A stretch of DNA of 31,091 nt. Origin: a virus. Where the stretch lies: positions 1 through 31,091 of the IMG/VR virus record IMGVR_UViG_3300020457_000050; one strand, 5' to 3'. Made by a program: the position numbers and the translations under genes. The notes under the pieces were generated by a model that worked only from the letters and a program-made list of their open reading frames with translations, searched no databases and was not told the DNA's origin. How positions within the stretch are numbered: position 1 is the first letter of the stretch; each line of letters starts with the position of its first letter. Shown here in pieces: positions 19,339 through 28,533 of this stretch.

Positions 19339-21537
19339 ATGACCGCAGGAAGACTAGCTGCTGACAAACCAGGAGCAACAACAAATACAGTTTTATATTC
19401 GTGTCCACCGACACTCAGTGGTAGCACAGTCTTGAATGTGTGCAATCAATCTGGATCAGGTGTTACATATAGGGCTGCTCTCAGGGACTACGATCAAGTC
19501 CTTCACTTGGATGGACCAAACACATCCACCTATAAGTTTGCAAAGGGTAATCCTATTACCGCTTATAAGATTCAGTTACAACCAGGATTCCAGTATTCAG
19601 AAGCGATTCCAGGAACTGAGTTTACTACAACTAATAACGCAAAGGCAAAGATACTTGATGTATTCAAACCTACTTCAGACGTTAATCTTTATACCATAGT
19701 TAAAGAAATCAGTCAGACTGACTTAGGTGCTGACTCACTTGCAGGTACATTTACAGGGGGTGAGACACTAACAGGATCAACTTCAAGTTTTACTGCTATA
19801 TTCAGAGGTATCGTTGGTACCACTCAGACATGGTTACAGTATACTGACGCAGCATCAAACGCCACTTCAGTTAGCATCTCTCGTAATACGGGTCTTGCTG
19901 ACGGGATGTATATCAACATTGGTCCTGCTGCATCTGCTGATACTGAAATTGCAACTATCAATGCTGGTGGTATTAACACTTCCACTAATGAATTAACAAT
20001 CACTAGAGGTGCACTAGGCACTACTGCTGTTGCTATTAAAGCAGGTACCGCAGTAAATGCTTGGTCTGAATCGGCAACCACAACCACCATTGATGAAGGT
20101 GGTACTTATGTTGCAGGTGATGGCACATTGACAGTGGTAGACTCCACTGGATTCATTACTGGTGGTATCATAAAGATTGATAATGAGTTACTAGCAATTA
20201 CTGATGTCGCAGGTAATGACCTCACTGTAGAGAGAGGACGTTATGGTACTGCTGACGTTGACCATAACAATGGTGTTGGTGTAACTCTATTAACAGACAA
20301 TGGACTATATCTCCTAAACTATTTCACAGAGGGTGAAACAATTACTGGAGCACAGTCTAACGCATCTGCATCTCTAAACTTTAGTGTCAGTTCTGCTGCT
20401 ACTATCGTTACTAAGTATCTTACTACTTCAACTGGACCATCTGCTACTGACCATCTATACAGTCAGATAGCACAGATACAGATAGACAGGACGTATAAGT
20501 GGGATCTAAGTGATGCTTCTTGTAATAACTATCCATTAAAATTCTCAGCAGATGATGCTGAAGGTACTAATGGAACAGGTACTGAGTATACTGCTGGAGT
20601 CAGTAAGGTAGGTACTGCTGGCACTGCTGGAGCATATACATCTCTTGAAGTGACAGAGAATACAGCAACGTCACTATTTGCATACGCAGATGGCACACCT
20701 GCTGGATCAACTACTGGTATTGGTTTCCAAGCAAACACAGATACCACTCCTTCTTATGAAGAGATATACATCTATGATGTATCTGGTGAAGCTATAGTAC
20801 AAGGAGACACCTTTACTATTAACCAGATCACTCAGACTGTCCAGGCAAATGGTGTTACTCCAGGAGCATTTGGATATGTCCAGTCATATGATGCTGATCA
20901 ATGTCATTTGAAAGTATCATTAGGTGTAGGATCAACTGCATTTGCAGCAAATGATGGATTCTACGATTCACCTACATTAAATAATGGCACACGTACCATG
21001 ACTACAGTTAGGACTGGTAAAGCATTGACACTGAATAATATCGGTGGTGCTGATGCCTCTCGTAGTGCTGGTACCTATGCAAGCATTTCACCCAACGCAA
21101 CAGGTGGATCTGGAGATCTAACGACTTCTAAGTTTACTGTTGTAGTTGATGGATCTGGAGCAGCAACTATCACTATCATCGATGGTGGATTTGGACATGC
21201 TGTATCTGATACACTCACCATTAATGATGCACAACTAGGTGGTGGTGGAGGTGCTGCATTAACATTTGATGTTGCTTCAATTAGCACAGGTGTTAATACA
21301 GATCAGACAGGAATATATGATGGAGAGGATTATCTATTCTACGGTAAAGCACTTAGTGCAAATACAACTGATAAGAATACATCTATTATAGTTGGACCTG
21401 GACAGAATTTACTTGTATATTCTAGTGCAGCAGACATTAGTTATTCAGTTAATGGATTTGAAACACAGTCCGATGACTTCCCTGTGGTTAACATGACGAA
21501 AGTGAGCTCTAGTGCAGGTGGCGGTGGAGCAGCCTAA
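19339..21537 (+). CDS. large virion structural protein with repeated beta modules
   Basis: A 732-residue Thr/Gly/Ala-rich protein without charge clusters. Two module types occur twice each: GGETLTGSTSSFTA / EGETITGAQSNASA, and a strand pair ending LTITRGALGTTA / LTVERGRYGTAD, each preceded by a 'G--DG--I-I' or 'GF--GGIIKIDNE-L' stretch. These 'GF--Gd-I-idnE-l-V---n-LTV-RG--GT' modules recur in phage virion proteins. The C-terminal ~100 residues end in Gly/Ala (GGGGAA). No enzyme motif is visible. The seven-base gap to the upstream gene and the late promoter at its stop codon place it in the fibre block. The exact role (baseplate periphery or fibre) is unknown. Confidence 0.68.
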   Translation: MTAGRLAADKPGATTNTVLYSCPPTLSGSTVLNVCNQSGSGVTYRAALRDYDQVLHLDGPNTSTYKFAKGNPITAYKIQLQPGFQYSEAIPGTEFTTTNNAKAKILDVFKPTSDVNLYTIVKEISQTDLGADSLAGTFTGGETLTGSTSSFTAIFRGIVGTTQTWLQYTDAASNATSVSISRNTGLADGMYINIGPAASADTEIATINAGGINTSTNELTITRGALGTTAVAIKAGTAVNAWSESATTTTIDEGGTYVAGDGTLTVVDSTGFITGGIIKIDNELLAITDVAGNDLTVERGRYGTADVDHNNGVGVTLLTDNGLYLLNYFTEGETITGAQSNASASLNFSVSSAATIVTKYLTTSTGPSATDHLYSQIAQIQIDRTYKWDLSDASCNNYPLKFSADDAEGTNGTGTEYTAGVSKVGTAGTAGAYTSLEVTENTATSLFAYADGTPAGSTTGIGFQANTDTTPSYEEIYIYDVSGEAIVQGDTFTINQITQTVQANGVTPGAFGYVQSYDADQCHLKVSLGVGSTAFAANDGFYDSPTLNNGTRTMTTVRTGKALTLNNIGGADASRSAGTYASISPNATGGSGDLTTSKFTVVVDGSGAATITIIDGGFGHAVSDTLTINDAQLGGGGGAALTFDVASISTGVNTDQTGIYDGEDYLFYGKALSANTTDKNTSIIVGPGQNLLVYSSAADISYSVNGFETQSDDFPVVNMTKVSSSAGGGGAA

Positions 21538-21543
21538 TAAATA
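21536..21543 (+). promoter_or_regulatory. late promoter AATAAATA overlapping a stop codon
   Basis: The stop TAA (21535-21537) of the preceding gene runs into AATAAATA; the octamer is 22 bases from the next ATG (21565), with AGGA at 21551-21554 as ribosome-binding site. Confidence 0.65.
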
Positions 21544-21564
21544 ACAATATAGGATTCTAAAAGA

Positions 21565-24500
21565 ATGGCACTAACTCGTCTTAAAAATATCATTACGTCG
21601 AGGACTGGACGTATTATATACGTCAACCCCGACGATTTTGATGCATCGGATGCATTTGATAACCGAGGTAACTCTGCTTTGCGTCCTTTTAAGACGTTAC
21701 AACGTGCATTCCTAGAAGTAGCAAGATTTTCATATAGAGTGGGTCTATCAAACGACGAGTTTGATGCTTTCTCTATCTACCTCTATCCATCTGAGTATGT
21801 GATAGACAATAGACCTGGTTTAACTGACTATAATCAGATCCAACCATTTAATGAGAATACTAACTTTGACCTCACTTCCCCCTCTAACGAGCTTCATAAG
21901 TTCAATTCAACTTCTGGTGGCGTTGTCGTACCCAGAGGTTGTTCAGTCGTGGGATCCGACCTCAGAAGAACTAAGATTGTACCTAAGTATGTACCGTATC
22001 CAACAGTACAAGGATCCCTAGGTATCACTGCTGCTAACGAACCAGTTGAGTCTGCTATATTCAAACTCACTGGTGGTTGTTATTTCTGGCAGATGTCATT
22101 CTTTGATGGAGATAACACTGGTGTATACTATCGTGATGACCTATCACAGATAGCACCAAACTTCTCACATCATAAACTAACTTGCTTTGAGTTTGCTGAC
22201 GTACCAGACTTAGAGTTATACTATCAAAAGATTTCAAAAGGATACGCAGTTATCCCTGACACCTCTGGTATCATCTCACAAGACCAGATGCAACCAAGGG
22301 TCGAAGAAAACAGAATTGTTGGTCCAATTTCAGATGAATTTGCTGTATCACAGATCATAAGAAATGGACAAACTGCAACAGCATTTACAGTCGATGAGCT
22401 TGGCAACCCGAAGAATCATGGATTCTCCGTGGGTGTCGCTGTTAATATATCTGGTGTTACTGGTCCTACTGACCAAGATGCTCTCCTCTATAATGGATCA
22501 TTCTTGGTAACCAGTGCACAAGGAAACCAATTTACGTACCAGATGTCTGCTGAGCCATCAGGTAACGCACTAGGTAACAACGTCCTAGTTAAGGTCGAGA
22601 TTGATACAGTTGACTCTGCATCACCATACGTCTTCAACAACTCCTTACGATCTGTATGGGGTATAAATGGTATGCATGCAGATGGAGCAAAGGCAACTGG
22701 ATTCAAATCTATGGTTGTTGCCCAGTTTACAGGTATATCGCTTCAGAAAGATGACAGAGCGTTCGTACTTTACAACCAAACTACTGGGGCGTATGAGCCC
22801 CAAGCTTCGGGATCTGGTGCTCACATTAATGGACTCGCCAAATACCGAAAAGGATGGAGACACAGACACATTAAAGCGTCCAACGACGCATTCATTCAGG
22901 TCGTCTCGGTCTTCGCAGTTGGATTCGGGGATCATTTCTTCTCTGACTCAGGAGGAGACCTCTCGATTACCAACTCGAACTCAAACTTTGGTAACACTTC
23001 TCTCCGATCTAAAGGCTTTAAAGCAGCAGCATTCACGAAGGATAAAGCTGGACAATTAACTCACGTTATACCACCTAAATCTTTGAGTGATGTTGAGGAG
23101 ATATCTATCAACTGGGTGACCATTGATATCACAAAGACAAGAAGTGTTGCAGACCCAACAAAACTATTTCTCTACGGTTATACGGTAGAGACAGGCCGAC
23201 CACCAAGTAAGATTCAAGGATATACTGTAGGTGCTAGAAGGGATGATGTTAATACCCCTGATAGACTATATGTGCTCTTGATTGCCTCTGGTGCGTCTGA
23301 ACCTACTACACACTATGCTGAGATTAACCCAAGTGGTACCACAGTTACAGGTACTAGAGCAGGTGATGATGATTCACCAATTAAATGGGATGCTACAAAT
23401 AGTCAGTGGTATATACAAGTAGATGGAGCACAGAATACCATCTATACTACATTACAGGCACAGTCACTATACCAGAACCTAGGATTTACACCTACCACAT
23501 TCATTAGAAGGATTCCCGATGCTAGAAACTTGGTTGATAGGTTATACAGGTATCGCTATGTATTGGACAAGGATGCATTCCCTGTTCCAAGACAGCCCAT
23601 TACTGGTTTCGTTCTTCAGCCACGAAGTAGTGAAACCAACTCTCCAGCATATAGTAAAACCTATTACATATATTCTGTAGAAACACATCAAGTATTTGAA
23701 AGAGGTGTGACGGATGGTATCTATTATCTGACTATTCTTAATGCGTCAGTGTCACCATCAACATCTAACTTCAATGAGTTTGCATTCTCACAGGCAACGG
23801 TTGACCTCTACCCTGCATTTGACAGAGACAACCCAGTAGCAGACCCAACCGCTTCAGTATCCATAGCAAGTAACGAAACTCTTGGAGTTGTTACTACTAC
23901 TGACGGTGCATCTCCTACACCTAATGAGGACACACAAAGATCTATCACTAAGGAAACATCTCAGTTCCTATTACTAGAGACAGAGAACAACTTAGGATAT
24001 AATACTACTTCAAACGTATTGAATGGTATCTCAGTTACAGCACGACTAGGTGATGCAGAAGATCGTAAGATCGCACTGAAGTTGAATGCTGATAACTCAG
24101 TACAACCTATACTCTGTGAATTGCGAAGATACTCAATCCTCAGAGCATCAGGTCACACGTTTGAATACCTAGGATTTGGTCCAGGTAACTACTCAACTGC
24201 ATTCCCATCTACACAGGTAGAAGTACTAACGCCAGCAGCAGTCAGACTATCACAGTCACTGAAAGAAGCAGCAGGTGTTGCATACTACTCTGGTGTTAAC
24301 AGTGATGGTGAGTTGTTTGTTGGTAACCAGGTTATCAACCCAGTTACAGGTCAGATCACTAACGAAGATATTGCTCAACTTAACGTGTTGGGTGAGGAAG
24401 GTACCACTATTGAAACCTTCTCAGAGATTGTGCTTACCGATAAACTAACGGTTATTGGTGGTGCATCTAACCAATTGGAATCAGTATTCTCTGGTCCTGT

Positions 24501-25137
24501 TACATTCCAGAAGAAAGTAACGGTTCAGGATATATTCCAGACTCTAAACTTTACCTTATCTAACGATGATGGTACTGTTTTGAGAAATACTTTCCTTGCT
24601 GAAGATGACGGTACTGGTAACCCAGTAACAGAGGTAGGGGCAGCATATAATAGTGGTGACATAGCATATAACGTAGACTGGACACCAGGTACGTTTATGG
24701 GATGGATATATGACTCAGGCGTTTGGTATAAGTGGGGTCTGAGTGATACAGCACCAATACAATCTAGTAGATTTAGTGGTGTAACACATTATGGTATCGG
24801 TGAACCACCAGATGCACTCAATAGAATGAAGATTACAGGTAACGTTAAGGTTACTGGTGATATTGACGTAACTGGTAAGTATGGTTGTGCAGATAAGTAT
24901 TCACTCGCTACGGGTGTAAACTTAGGAAATAACGGGGTGATGTATGCAGGAGATGGTATTACAACTTCCTTCGCTATATCTCCAGGACACACAGCATATT
25001 CATTAATGGTATTTTTAAATGGTGTCTGTCAGAGACCAGGAATTGACTATACAGTCTCATCTAACGCATGTGACTTCTCAGTTGGTACCACACCTCAGAC
25101 AGGAGACAACATTCAAATTCGTGAATTGGTCATCTAA
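21565..25137 (+). CDS. giant structural/fibre protein with beta-helix-like repeats and C-terminal fibre domain
   Basis: A 1190-residue protein. N-terminus: MALTRLKNIITSRTGRIIYV, then NRGNSALRPFKTLQRAFLEV and the SIYLYPSEYVIDNRPG segment, which looks like a right-handed beta-helix entry. Further on are GVVVPRGCSVVGSDLRRTK and SITNSNSNFGNTSLRSKGF, both typical of parallel beta-helix rungs. The last ~80 residues (DGITTSFAISPGHTAYSLMV, FLNGVCQRPGIDYTVSS, then GDNIQIREL) form a compact domain found at the ends of many cyanophage fibre proteins. I cannot assign a T4 homologue. The size and late promoter suggest a major baseplate or side-fibre component. Confidence 0.7.
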   Translation: MALTRLKNIITSRTGRIIYVNPDDFDASDAFDNRGNSALRPFKTLQRAFLEVARFSYRVGLSNDEFDAFSIYLYPSEYVIDNRPGLTDYNQIQPFNENTNFDLTSPSNELHKFNSTSGGVVVPRGCSVVGSDLRRTKIVPKYVPYPTVQGSLGITAANEPVESAIFKLTGGCYFWQMSFFDGDNTGVYYRDDLSQIAPNFSHHKLTCFEFADVPDLELYYQKISKGYAVIPDTSGIISQDQMQPRVEENRIVGPISDEFAVSQIIRNGQTATAFTVDELGNPKNHGFSVGVAVNISGVTGPTDQDALLYNGSFLVTSAQGNQFTYQMSAEPSGNALGNNVLVKVEIDTVDSASPYVFNNSLRSVWGINGMHADGAKATGFKSMVVAQFTGISLQKDDRAFVLYNQTTGAYEPQASGSGAHINGLAKYRKGWRHRHIKASNDAFIQVVSVFAVGFGDHFFSDSGGDLSITNSNSNFGNTSLRSKGFKAAAFTKDKAGQLTHVIPPKSLSDVEEISINWVTIDITKTRSVADPTKLFLYGYTVETGRPPSKIQGYTVGARRDDVNTPDRLYVLLIASGASEPTTHYAEINPSGTTVTGTRAGDDDSPIKWDATNSQWYIQVDGAQNTIYTTLQAQSLYQNLGFTPTTFIRRIPDARNLVDRLYRYRYVLDKDAFPVPRQPITGFVLQPRSSETNSPAYSKTYYIYSVETHQVFERGVTDGIYYLTILNASVSPSTSNFNEFAFSQATVDLYPAFDRDNPVADPTASVSIASNETLGVVTTTDGASPTPNEDTQRSITKETSQFLLLETENNLGYNTTSNVLNGISVTARLGDAEDRKIALKLNADNSVQPILCELRRYSILRASGHTFEYLGFGPGNYSTAFPSTQVEVLTPAAVRLSQSLKEAAGVAYYSGVNSDGELFVGNQVINPVTGQITNEDIAQLNVLGEEGTTIETFSEIVLTDKLTVIGGASNQLESVFSGPVTFQKKVTVQDIFQTLNFTLSNDDGTVLRNTFLAEDDGTGNPVTEVGAAYNSGDIAYNVDWTPGTFMGWIYDSGVWYKWGLSDTAPIQSSRFSGVTHYGIGEPPDALNRMKITGNVKVTGDIDVTGKYGCADKYSLATGVNLGNNGVMYAGDGITTSFAISPGHTAYSLMVFLNGVCQRPGIDYTVSSNACDFSVGTTPQTGDNIQIRELVI

Positions 25138-25147
25138 ATAGTACTAT

Positions 25148-25160
25148 AAGGAGGGTGATT
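25148..25160 (+). promoter_or_regulatory. extended Shine-Dalgarno sequence
   Basis: AAGGAGGGTGATT ends two bases before the ATG at 25162. AAGGAGG alone is a maximal anti-SD match, with eight bases between it and the ATG. It stands out because most genes in the window have weak or no ribosome-binding sites. A CTAAATA lies at 25133-25139 across the previous stop as a weak promoter candidate. Confidence 0.75.
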
Positions 25161-25161
25161 A

Positions 25162-26025
25162 ATGTCCACCAAAATAATTGGTAATCAGATTGATGCCACA
25201 ACTAGAGCAATTATGGAGGCGTTGCAGTTAACAGAGCAACTTAACCTACCATCTCTGAACCAAGCAGCAGTAACAGCACTCGGTGCACCTGCCTATGGTA
25301 CTTTGGTGTACAACTCTACCGAGGACATGGCACAAATCTATAAGGCCGATGCTGCCCAGGGTGTGCCAGGATGGACAGACGTAGGTGGAGGTGGTCCTTC
25401 AGTTGGTGAGAATAGTATAATCAGGACTAATGGTACCACAATATCAGAGAATTTAACAATAGGTCCAGTTGCTAACGGTGGTGTAGAATTTACCAACGGT
25501 TTTAGTGCAGGTCCTATTACGATTGCGAATGGATATACAGTAACTATTGAAAACGGTGCATCATGGAACATCATTGGTGGTGAAGGTGATGTTAACTTTG
25601 AAGCAGCGTCAGTAACAGCAGTAGATATAAACTCAACAGGTATACTTCATTTCTCAGAGACGAAAGAGAGTATCACATATTATAATGCTAGTGGTAATGT
25701 TTCCCACGATTTTGATAACAATAATACTATTTGGATAGTTAAATCATCTGACGGAGACTGGACATTATCTCTTACAGATGTACCAGCAAATGGTTGTGGA
25801 TATGGTATAACAGTTATAGTAGAGAATGCTGGTGGAGCAGGTATACCAAATGCACTTAATATCAACGGTGTATCACATAGTATACACTGGGCTGGAGGAT
25901 CACCACCAGGACATAATGAGACTTTGATTGTAGTATCCTTCGGTATAGTTGATAAACCACCTGAAAATGCTGATACTGGTGAGTCATACACTGTATTTGC
26001 ATCAGGTGTTAACTACGCAGGTTAA
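25162..26025 (+). CDS. tail fibre-like protein
   Basis: A 287-residue protein. The N-terminal ~75 residues (MSTKIIGNQIDATTRAIMEA, then APAYGTLVYNSTEDMAQIYK and WTDVGGGG) form the helical/beta connector seen in cyanophage fibres. Then come Gly/Asn/Thr-rich beta strands (NGGVEFTNGFSAGPITIANG, VTIENGASWNIIGGEG) resembling a beta-helical shaft. The C-terminal ~110 residues carry a globular domain with NGCGYGITVIVENAGGAG and a SIHWAGGSPPGHNET loop that may be a receptor-contact site. It has the strongest ribosome-binding site of the window. It is followed two bases later by the next gene. Confidence 0.65.
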   Translation: MSTKIIGNQIDATTRAIMEALQLTEQLNLPSLNQAAVTALGAPAYGTLVYNSTEDMAQIYKADAAQGVPGWTDVGGGGPSVGENSIIRTNGTTISENLTIGPVANGGVEFTNGFSAGPITIANGYTVTIENGASWNIIGGEGDVNFEAASVTAVDINSTGILHFSETKESITYYNASGNVSHDFDNNNTIWIVKSSDGDWTLSLTDVPANGCGYGITVIVENAGGAGIPNALNINGVSHSIHWAGGSPPGHNETLIVVSFGIVDKPPENADTGESYTVFASGVNYAG

Positions 26026-26027
26026 CC

Positions 26028-26861
26028 ATGTCGGCATTCGGTTTTAAATCAATATTTGTCCCAACTGGTAGGGGTATGGCCCATACTGGTGGTATGGGTG
26101 GTGATGGATCGACTGGTGGTGGAGGAGGAGGACCAAGTGGACCTACGGGAGCATACGGACGTGCACTCAATTTGAATACAGCATTACAGGGTTCTGGATG
26201 GTCATATAATAACTATAGTAGTATAATTAATAAGATACAGGAGTATCAGTTCATGGTAGTTGCCACACCTAGATATGGTGCTATGGCAGAATCTATGGGA
26301 CAGCAGAACCCTGTTACTGGTGGTGGTTATTTCTATCGACAAGAATTTGCTAGTGGTAACCAGATTGAAAACTCTGCTGGATTTCCTAATCCAACATATA
26401 ATGGTATACCTTTCTTAGGAATGGTAGGTTGGAGAGATAGTACCTATTATGGTATTCAATTCAACTTCTATCGTGACTATGGATCTAGAGATTTGAGAGG
26501 ACTATTCTATCCAGTACAGTGGAGGAACCTCTACACATTTGTTATAAATGCTAATGGTAGTGAGAGAGATGAAGGTAGTAGTAGTGCACGAACCTATTTC
26601 TCTGACAACAGTAGTCAGGGTAGTAATGGATATTATCAGGACAACAGGTTCTCTGCTGATGATGGTGTCTGGGGTTGTAACATGATAGGTGATGTCAACG
26701 GTGACTCACCTGGTCCTCGATTGAGTAACAACTCAGGTTATAGTTATGGTTGCGAAAACTATCATGCTGGTGACTCATCTGGTCCCTCACAGTATTTCTA
26801 CTGGGGTGGTCAGTATTCATCAACATCATATACGTTCTTCGTGTTTAGAGGAACCGCATAA
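26028..26861 (+). CDS. Gly/Tyr/Ser-rich fibre-tip-like protein
   Basis: A 277-residue protein with a Gly-rich linker (residues ~17-45: THTGG-type, GGMGGDGSTGGGGGGPSGPT) followed by an aromatic-rich globular part. It has many Tyr, Asn and Ser residues (SGWSYNNYSSIINKIQEYQF, GGGYFYRQEF, GWRDSTYYGIQFNFYRDYG) and two Cys (in VWGCNM and GYSYGCEN). It has no resemblance to known enzymes. Composition and location just upstream of the Gly-rich triplet suggest a receptor-binding or accessory tip protein. The late promoter for the triplet overlaps its stop. Confidence 0.6.
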   Translation: MSAFGFKSIFVPTGRGMAHTGGMGGDGSTGGGGGGPSGPTGAYGRALNLNTALQGSGWSYNNYSSIINKIQEYQFMVVATPRYGAMAESMGQQNPVTGGGYFYRQEFASGNQIENSAGFPNPTYNGIPFLGMVGWRDSTYYGIQFNFYRDYGSRDLRGLFYPVQWRNLYTFVINANGSERDEGSSSARTYFSDNSSQGSNGYYQDNRFSADDGVWGCNMIGDVNGDSPGPRLSNNSGYSYGCENYHAGDSSGPSQYFYWGGQYSSTSYTFFVFRGTA

Positions 26862-26864
26862 ATA
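26857..26864 (+). promoter_or_regulatory. late promoter CATAAATA overlapping a stop codon
   Basis: CATAAATA contains the stop TAA (26859-26861) of the fibre-tip-like gene and starts 34 bases before the next ATG (26891). AGGAAG at 26874-26879 is the ribosome-binding site. Confidence 0.7.
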
Positions 26865-26890
26865 AATACATATAGGAAGATAGTAATCAC

Positions 26891-27700
26891 ATGGCACAGT
26901 TAAACCTGGGAGCTATTAAAGATACGGCAGGGATCGGAGGTTTCACCTTCAGTTCTGGTGGCATTACAGCGAACGGCACCTTAACTGTTAATGATCTGGT
27001 TATCAACGGCAATATTGCTGGATCTTCTGCATATATTCTCCCAAGTCCATCAGGACAAACCGATAAGTATGTTACCAATAATGGATCCAACCTAACGTGG
27101 GGTACATTATCAACAACTTCAGGTGTGAGATCGATGCAGGTCTGGACATCTAATGGTACATGGAGTAGACCGAATGGTGTTAAAACCATTATGGTTACTG
27201 TCACTGGTGCTGGGGGTGGTGGATCTGGATATACTGAATCTGGTGGTGCTGGAGGTACTGCTCAGAGACAGGTTGATGTTACTAATGTTTCGTCAGTTTC
27301 GGTCACAGTAGGTAATCCAGGTGGAGGTTCTAATTACTCAGGTTGCGGTGGGTCTGGTAACTCATCAAGTTTTGGTGGGTATTGTAGTGCCTCTGGAGGT
27401 TACGGAGCCAATTGCAGAACTCAACATGCAGGTGGTATCGGAGGTAACGGATCTGGAGGGTCTCTAAATGTCTATGGTGGTGGAGGAAACGGTCACGGTT
27501 CTCACCACAGTTATGGAAACCATACTGCTGGATCTAGTTACTGGGGTGGTACTCAACCATCATCTCACTCACAAAGAAACTATGCACACAACCATCAAAG
27601 TCATTGTGCATGGGGATCAGGTGGTAACGGAGCACAGCATGGTGGTCGAGGTGCTAGAGGACGTGAAGGAGTCGTCGTAGTGCATGAGTTCTACGGATAA
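26891..27700 (+). CDS. glycine-rich adhesin-like fibre protein, copy 1 of 3
   Basis: A 269-residue protein. N-terminal ~75 residues: GAIKDTAGIGGFTF, the GGITANGTLTVNDLVINGNI strand repeat and a PSPSG turn, a connector shared with the two next genes. Residue 81-93: SMQVWTSNGTWSR, then a strand (TIMVTVTGAGGGGSG) and a Gly-rich region (~106-260) with runs of GG and SG, Cys at 152, 165, 175 and 239, and a His-rich stretch (residues ~202-240). The end is GARGREGVVVVHEFYG. The composition resembles polyglycine-rich phage adhesin tips (gp38-type). No enzymatic motif is seen. It has its own late promoter, and another lies at its stop. Confidence 0.75.
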   Translation: MAQLNLGAIKDTAGIGGFTFSSGGITANGTLTVNDLVINGNIAGSSAYILPSPSGQTDKYVTNNGSNLTWGTLSTTSGVRSMQVWTSNGTWSRPNGVKTIMVTVTGAGGGGSGYTESGGAGGTAQRQVDVTNVSSVSVTVGNPGGGSNYSGCGGSGNSSSFGGYCSASGGYGANCRTQHAGGIGGNGSGGSLNVYGGGGNGHGSHHSYGNHTAGSSYWGGTQPSSHSQRNYAHNHQSHCAWGSGGNGAQHGGRGARGREGVVVVHEFYG

Positions 27701-27703
27701 ATA
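27696..27703 (+). promoter_or_regulatory. late promoter GATAAATA overlapping a stop codon
   Basis: GATAAATA spans the stop TAA (27698-27700) of copy 1 and starts 28 bases before the copy 2 ATG (27724). Confidence 0.65.
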
Positions 27704-27723
27704 ACACAGGACAGATTTAACTT

Positions 27724-28533
27724 ATGTCTAAGCTAAAAGTTGCAGCACTAAAAGATTTAACAGGATCCCAAGGGTTTATGCTCTCAGGGGGTGGTATAAC
27801 TGCGACGACCACTCTAACTGTTTCAAATTTGGTCATTAACGGTGCTATAAGTGGAGGATCTACTTATAACGTGCCTGATCAGGGTGGTAATGCTGGTAAG
27901 GCATTGAGATCTACTGGTGATGGTTTTGAATGGGCAGAAGTATCAGCAGCATCTGGTATTCGCTCTATGCAAGTTTGGACATCTAATGGTACATGGACTA
28001 AACCAACTGGTGTCACGAGTATTATTGTTACTGTAGTAGGTGCTGGTGGAGGTGGCAGTGGATTCTGTGAATCTGCTGGTGCTGGTGGTACATCTGAGAG
28101 AGTTATTGATGTTACCAACGTATCTTCAGTATCAGTATCAATAGGTAATCCTGGCGGAGGTACAAACTACGCTGGATGTGGAGGAAGTGGTAACTCATCA
28201 AGTTTTGGTGGTTATTGCTCTGCTTCAGGAGGATATGGTGCAAACTGTAGACAGCAACACTCAGGAGGTATTGGAGGAAACGGATCAGGTGGTACTCTGA
28301 ATATTTACGGTGGAGGTGGTAACGGTCATGGATCATATTGGTCATTCGGATCACACCAAGCAGGTGCTTCATCAATGGGAGGTTCGCAACCATCATCCCA
28401 TAACCAAATGAATTATGCTCATAGGCATCAATCACACTGTGCTTGGGGTGCAGGTGGTAATGGATCTGGTCACGGTAACCGTGGTGCCAGAGGTCGTGAA
28501 GGTGTCGTTATCGTTCAGGAGTTCTTCGGATGA
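27724..28533 (+). CDS. glycine-rich adhesin-like fibre protein, copy 2 of 3
   Basis: A 269-residue paralogue of the upstream gene, same length and layout. The connector differs moderately (MSKLKVAALKDLTGSQGFML) and the central SMQVWTSNGTWTK segment is nearly unchanged. The Gly-rich core from SSVSVSIGNPGGGTNY to SGGYGANC is almost identical. The tip region differs: HGSYWSFGSHQAGASSMGG versus HGSHHSYGNHTAGSSYWGG in copy 1. An extra Cys appears in GSGFCESAG. It is preceded by a late promoter; its stop overlaps copy 3 (ATGA), so copies 2 and 3 are cotranscribed and coupled. Confidence 0.75.
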   Translation: MSKLKVAALKDLTGSQGFMLSGGGITATTTLTVSNLVINGAISGGSTYNVPDQGGNAGKALRSTGDGFEWAEVSAASGIRSMQVWTSNGTWTKPTGVTSIIVTVVGAGGGGSGFCESAGAGGTSERVIDVTNVSSVSVSIGNPGGGTNYAGCGGSGNSSSFGGYCSASGGYGANCRQQHSGGIGGNGSGGTLNIYGGGGNGHGSYWSFGSHQAGASSMGGSQPSSHNQMNYAHRHQSHCAWGAGGNGSGHGNRGARGREGVVIVQEFFG

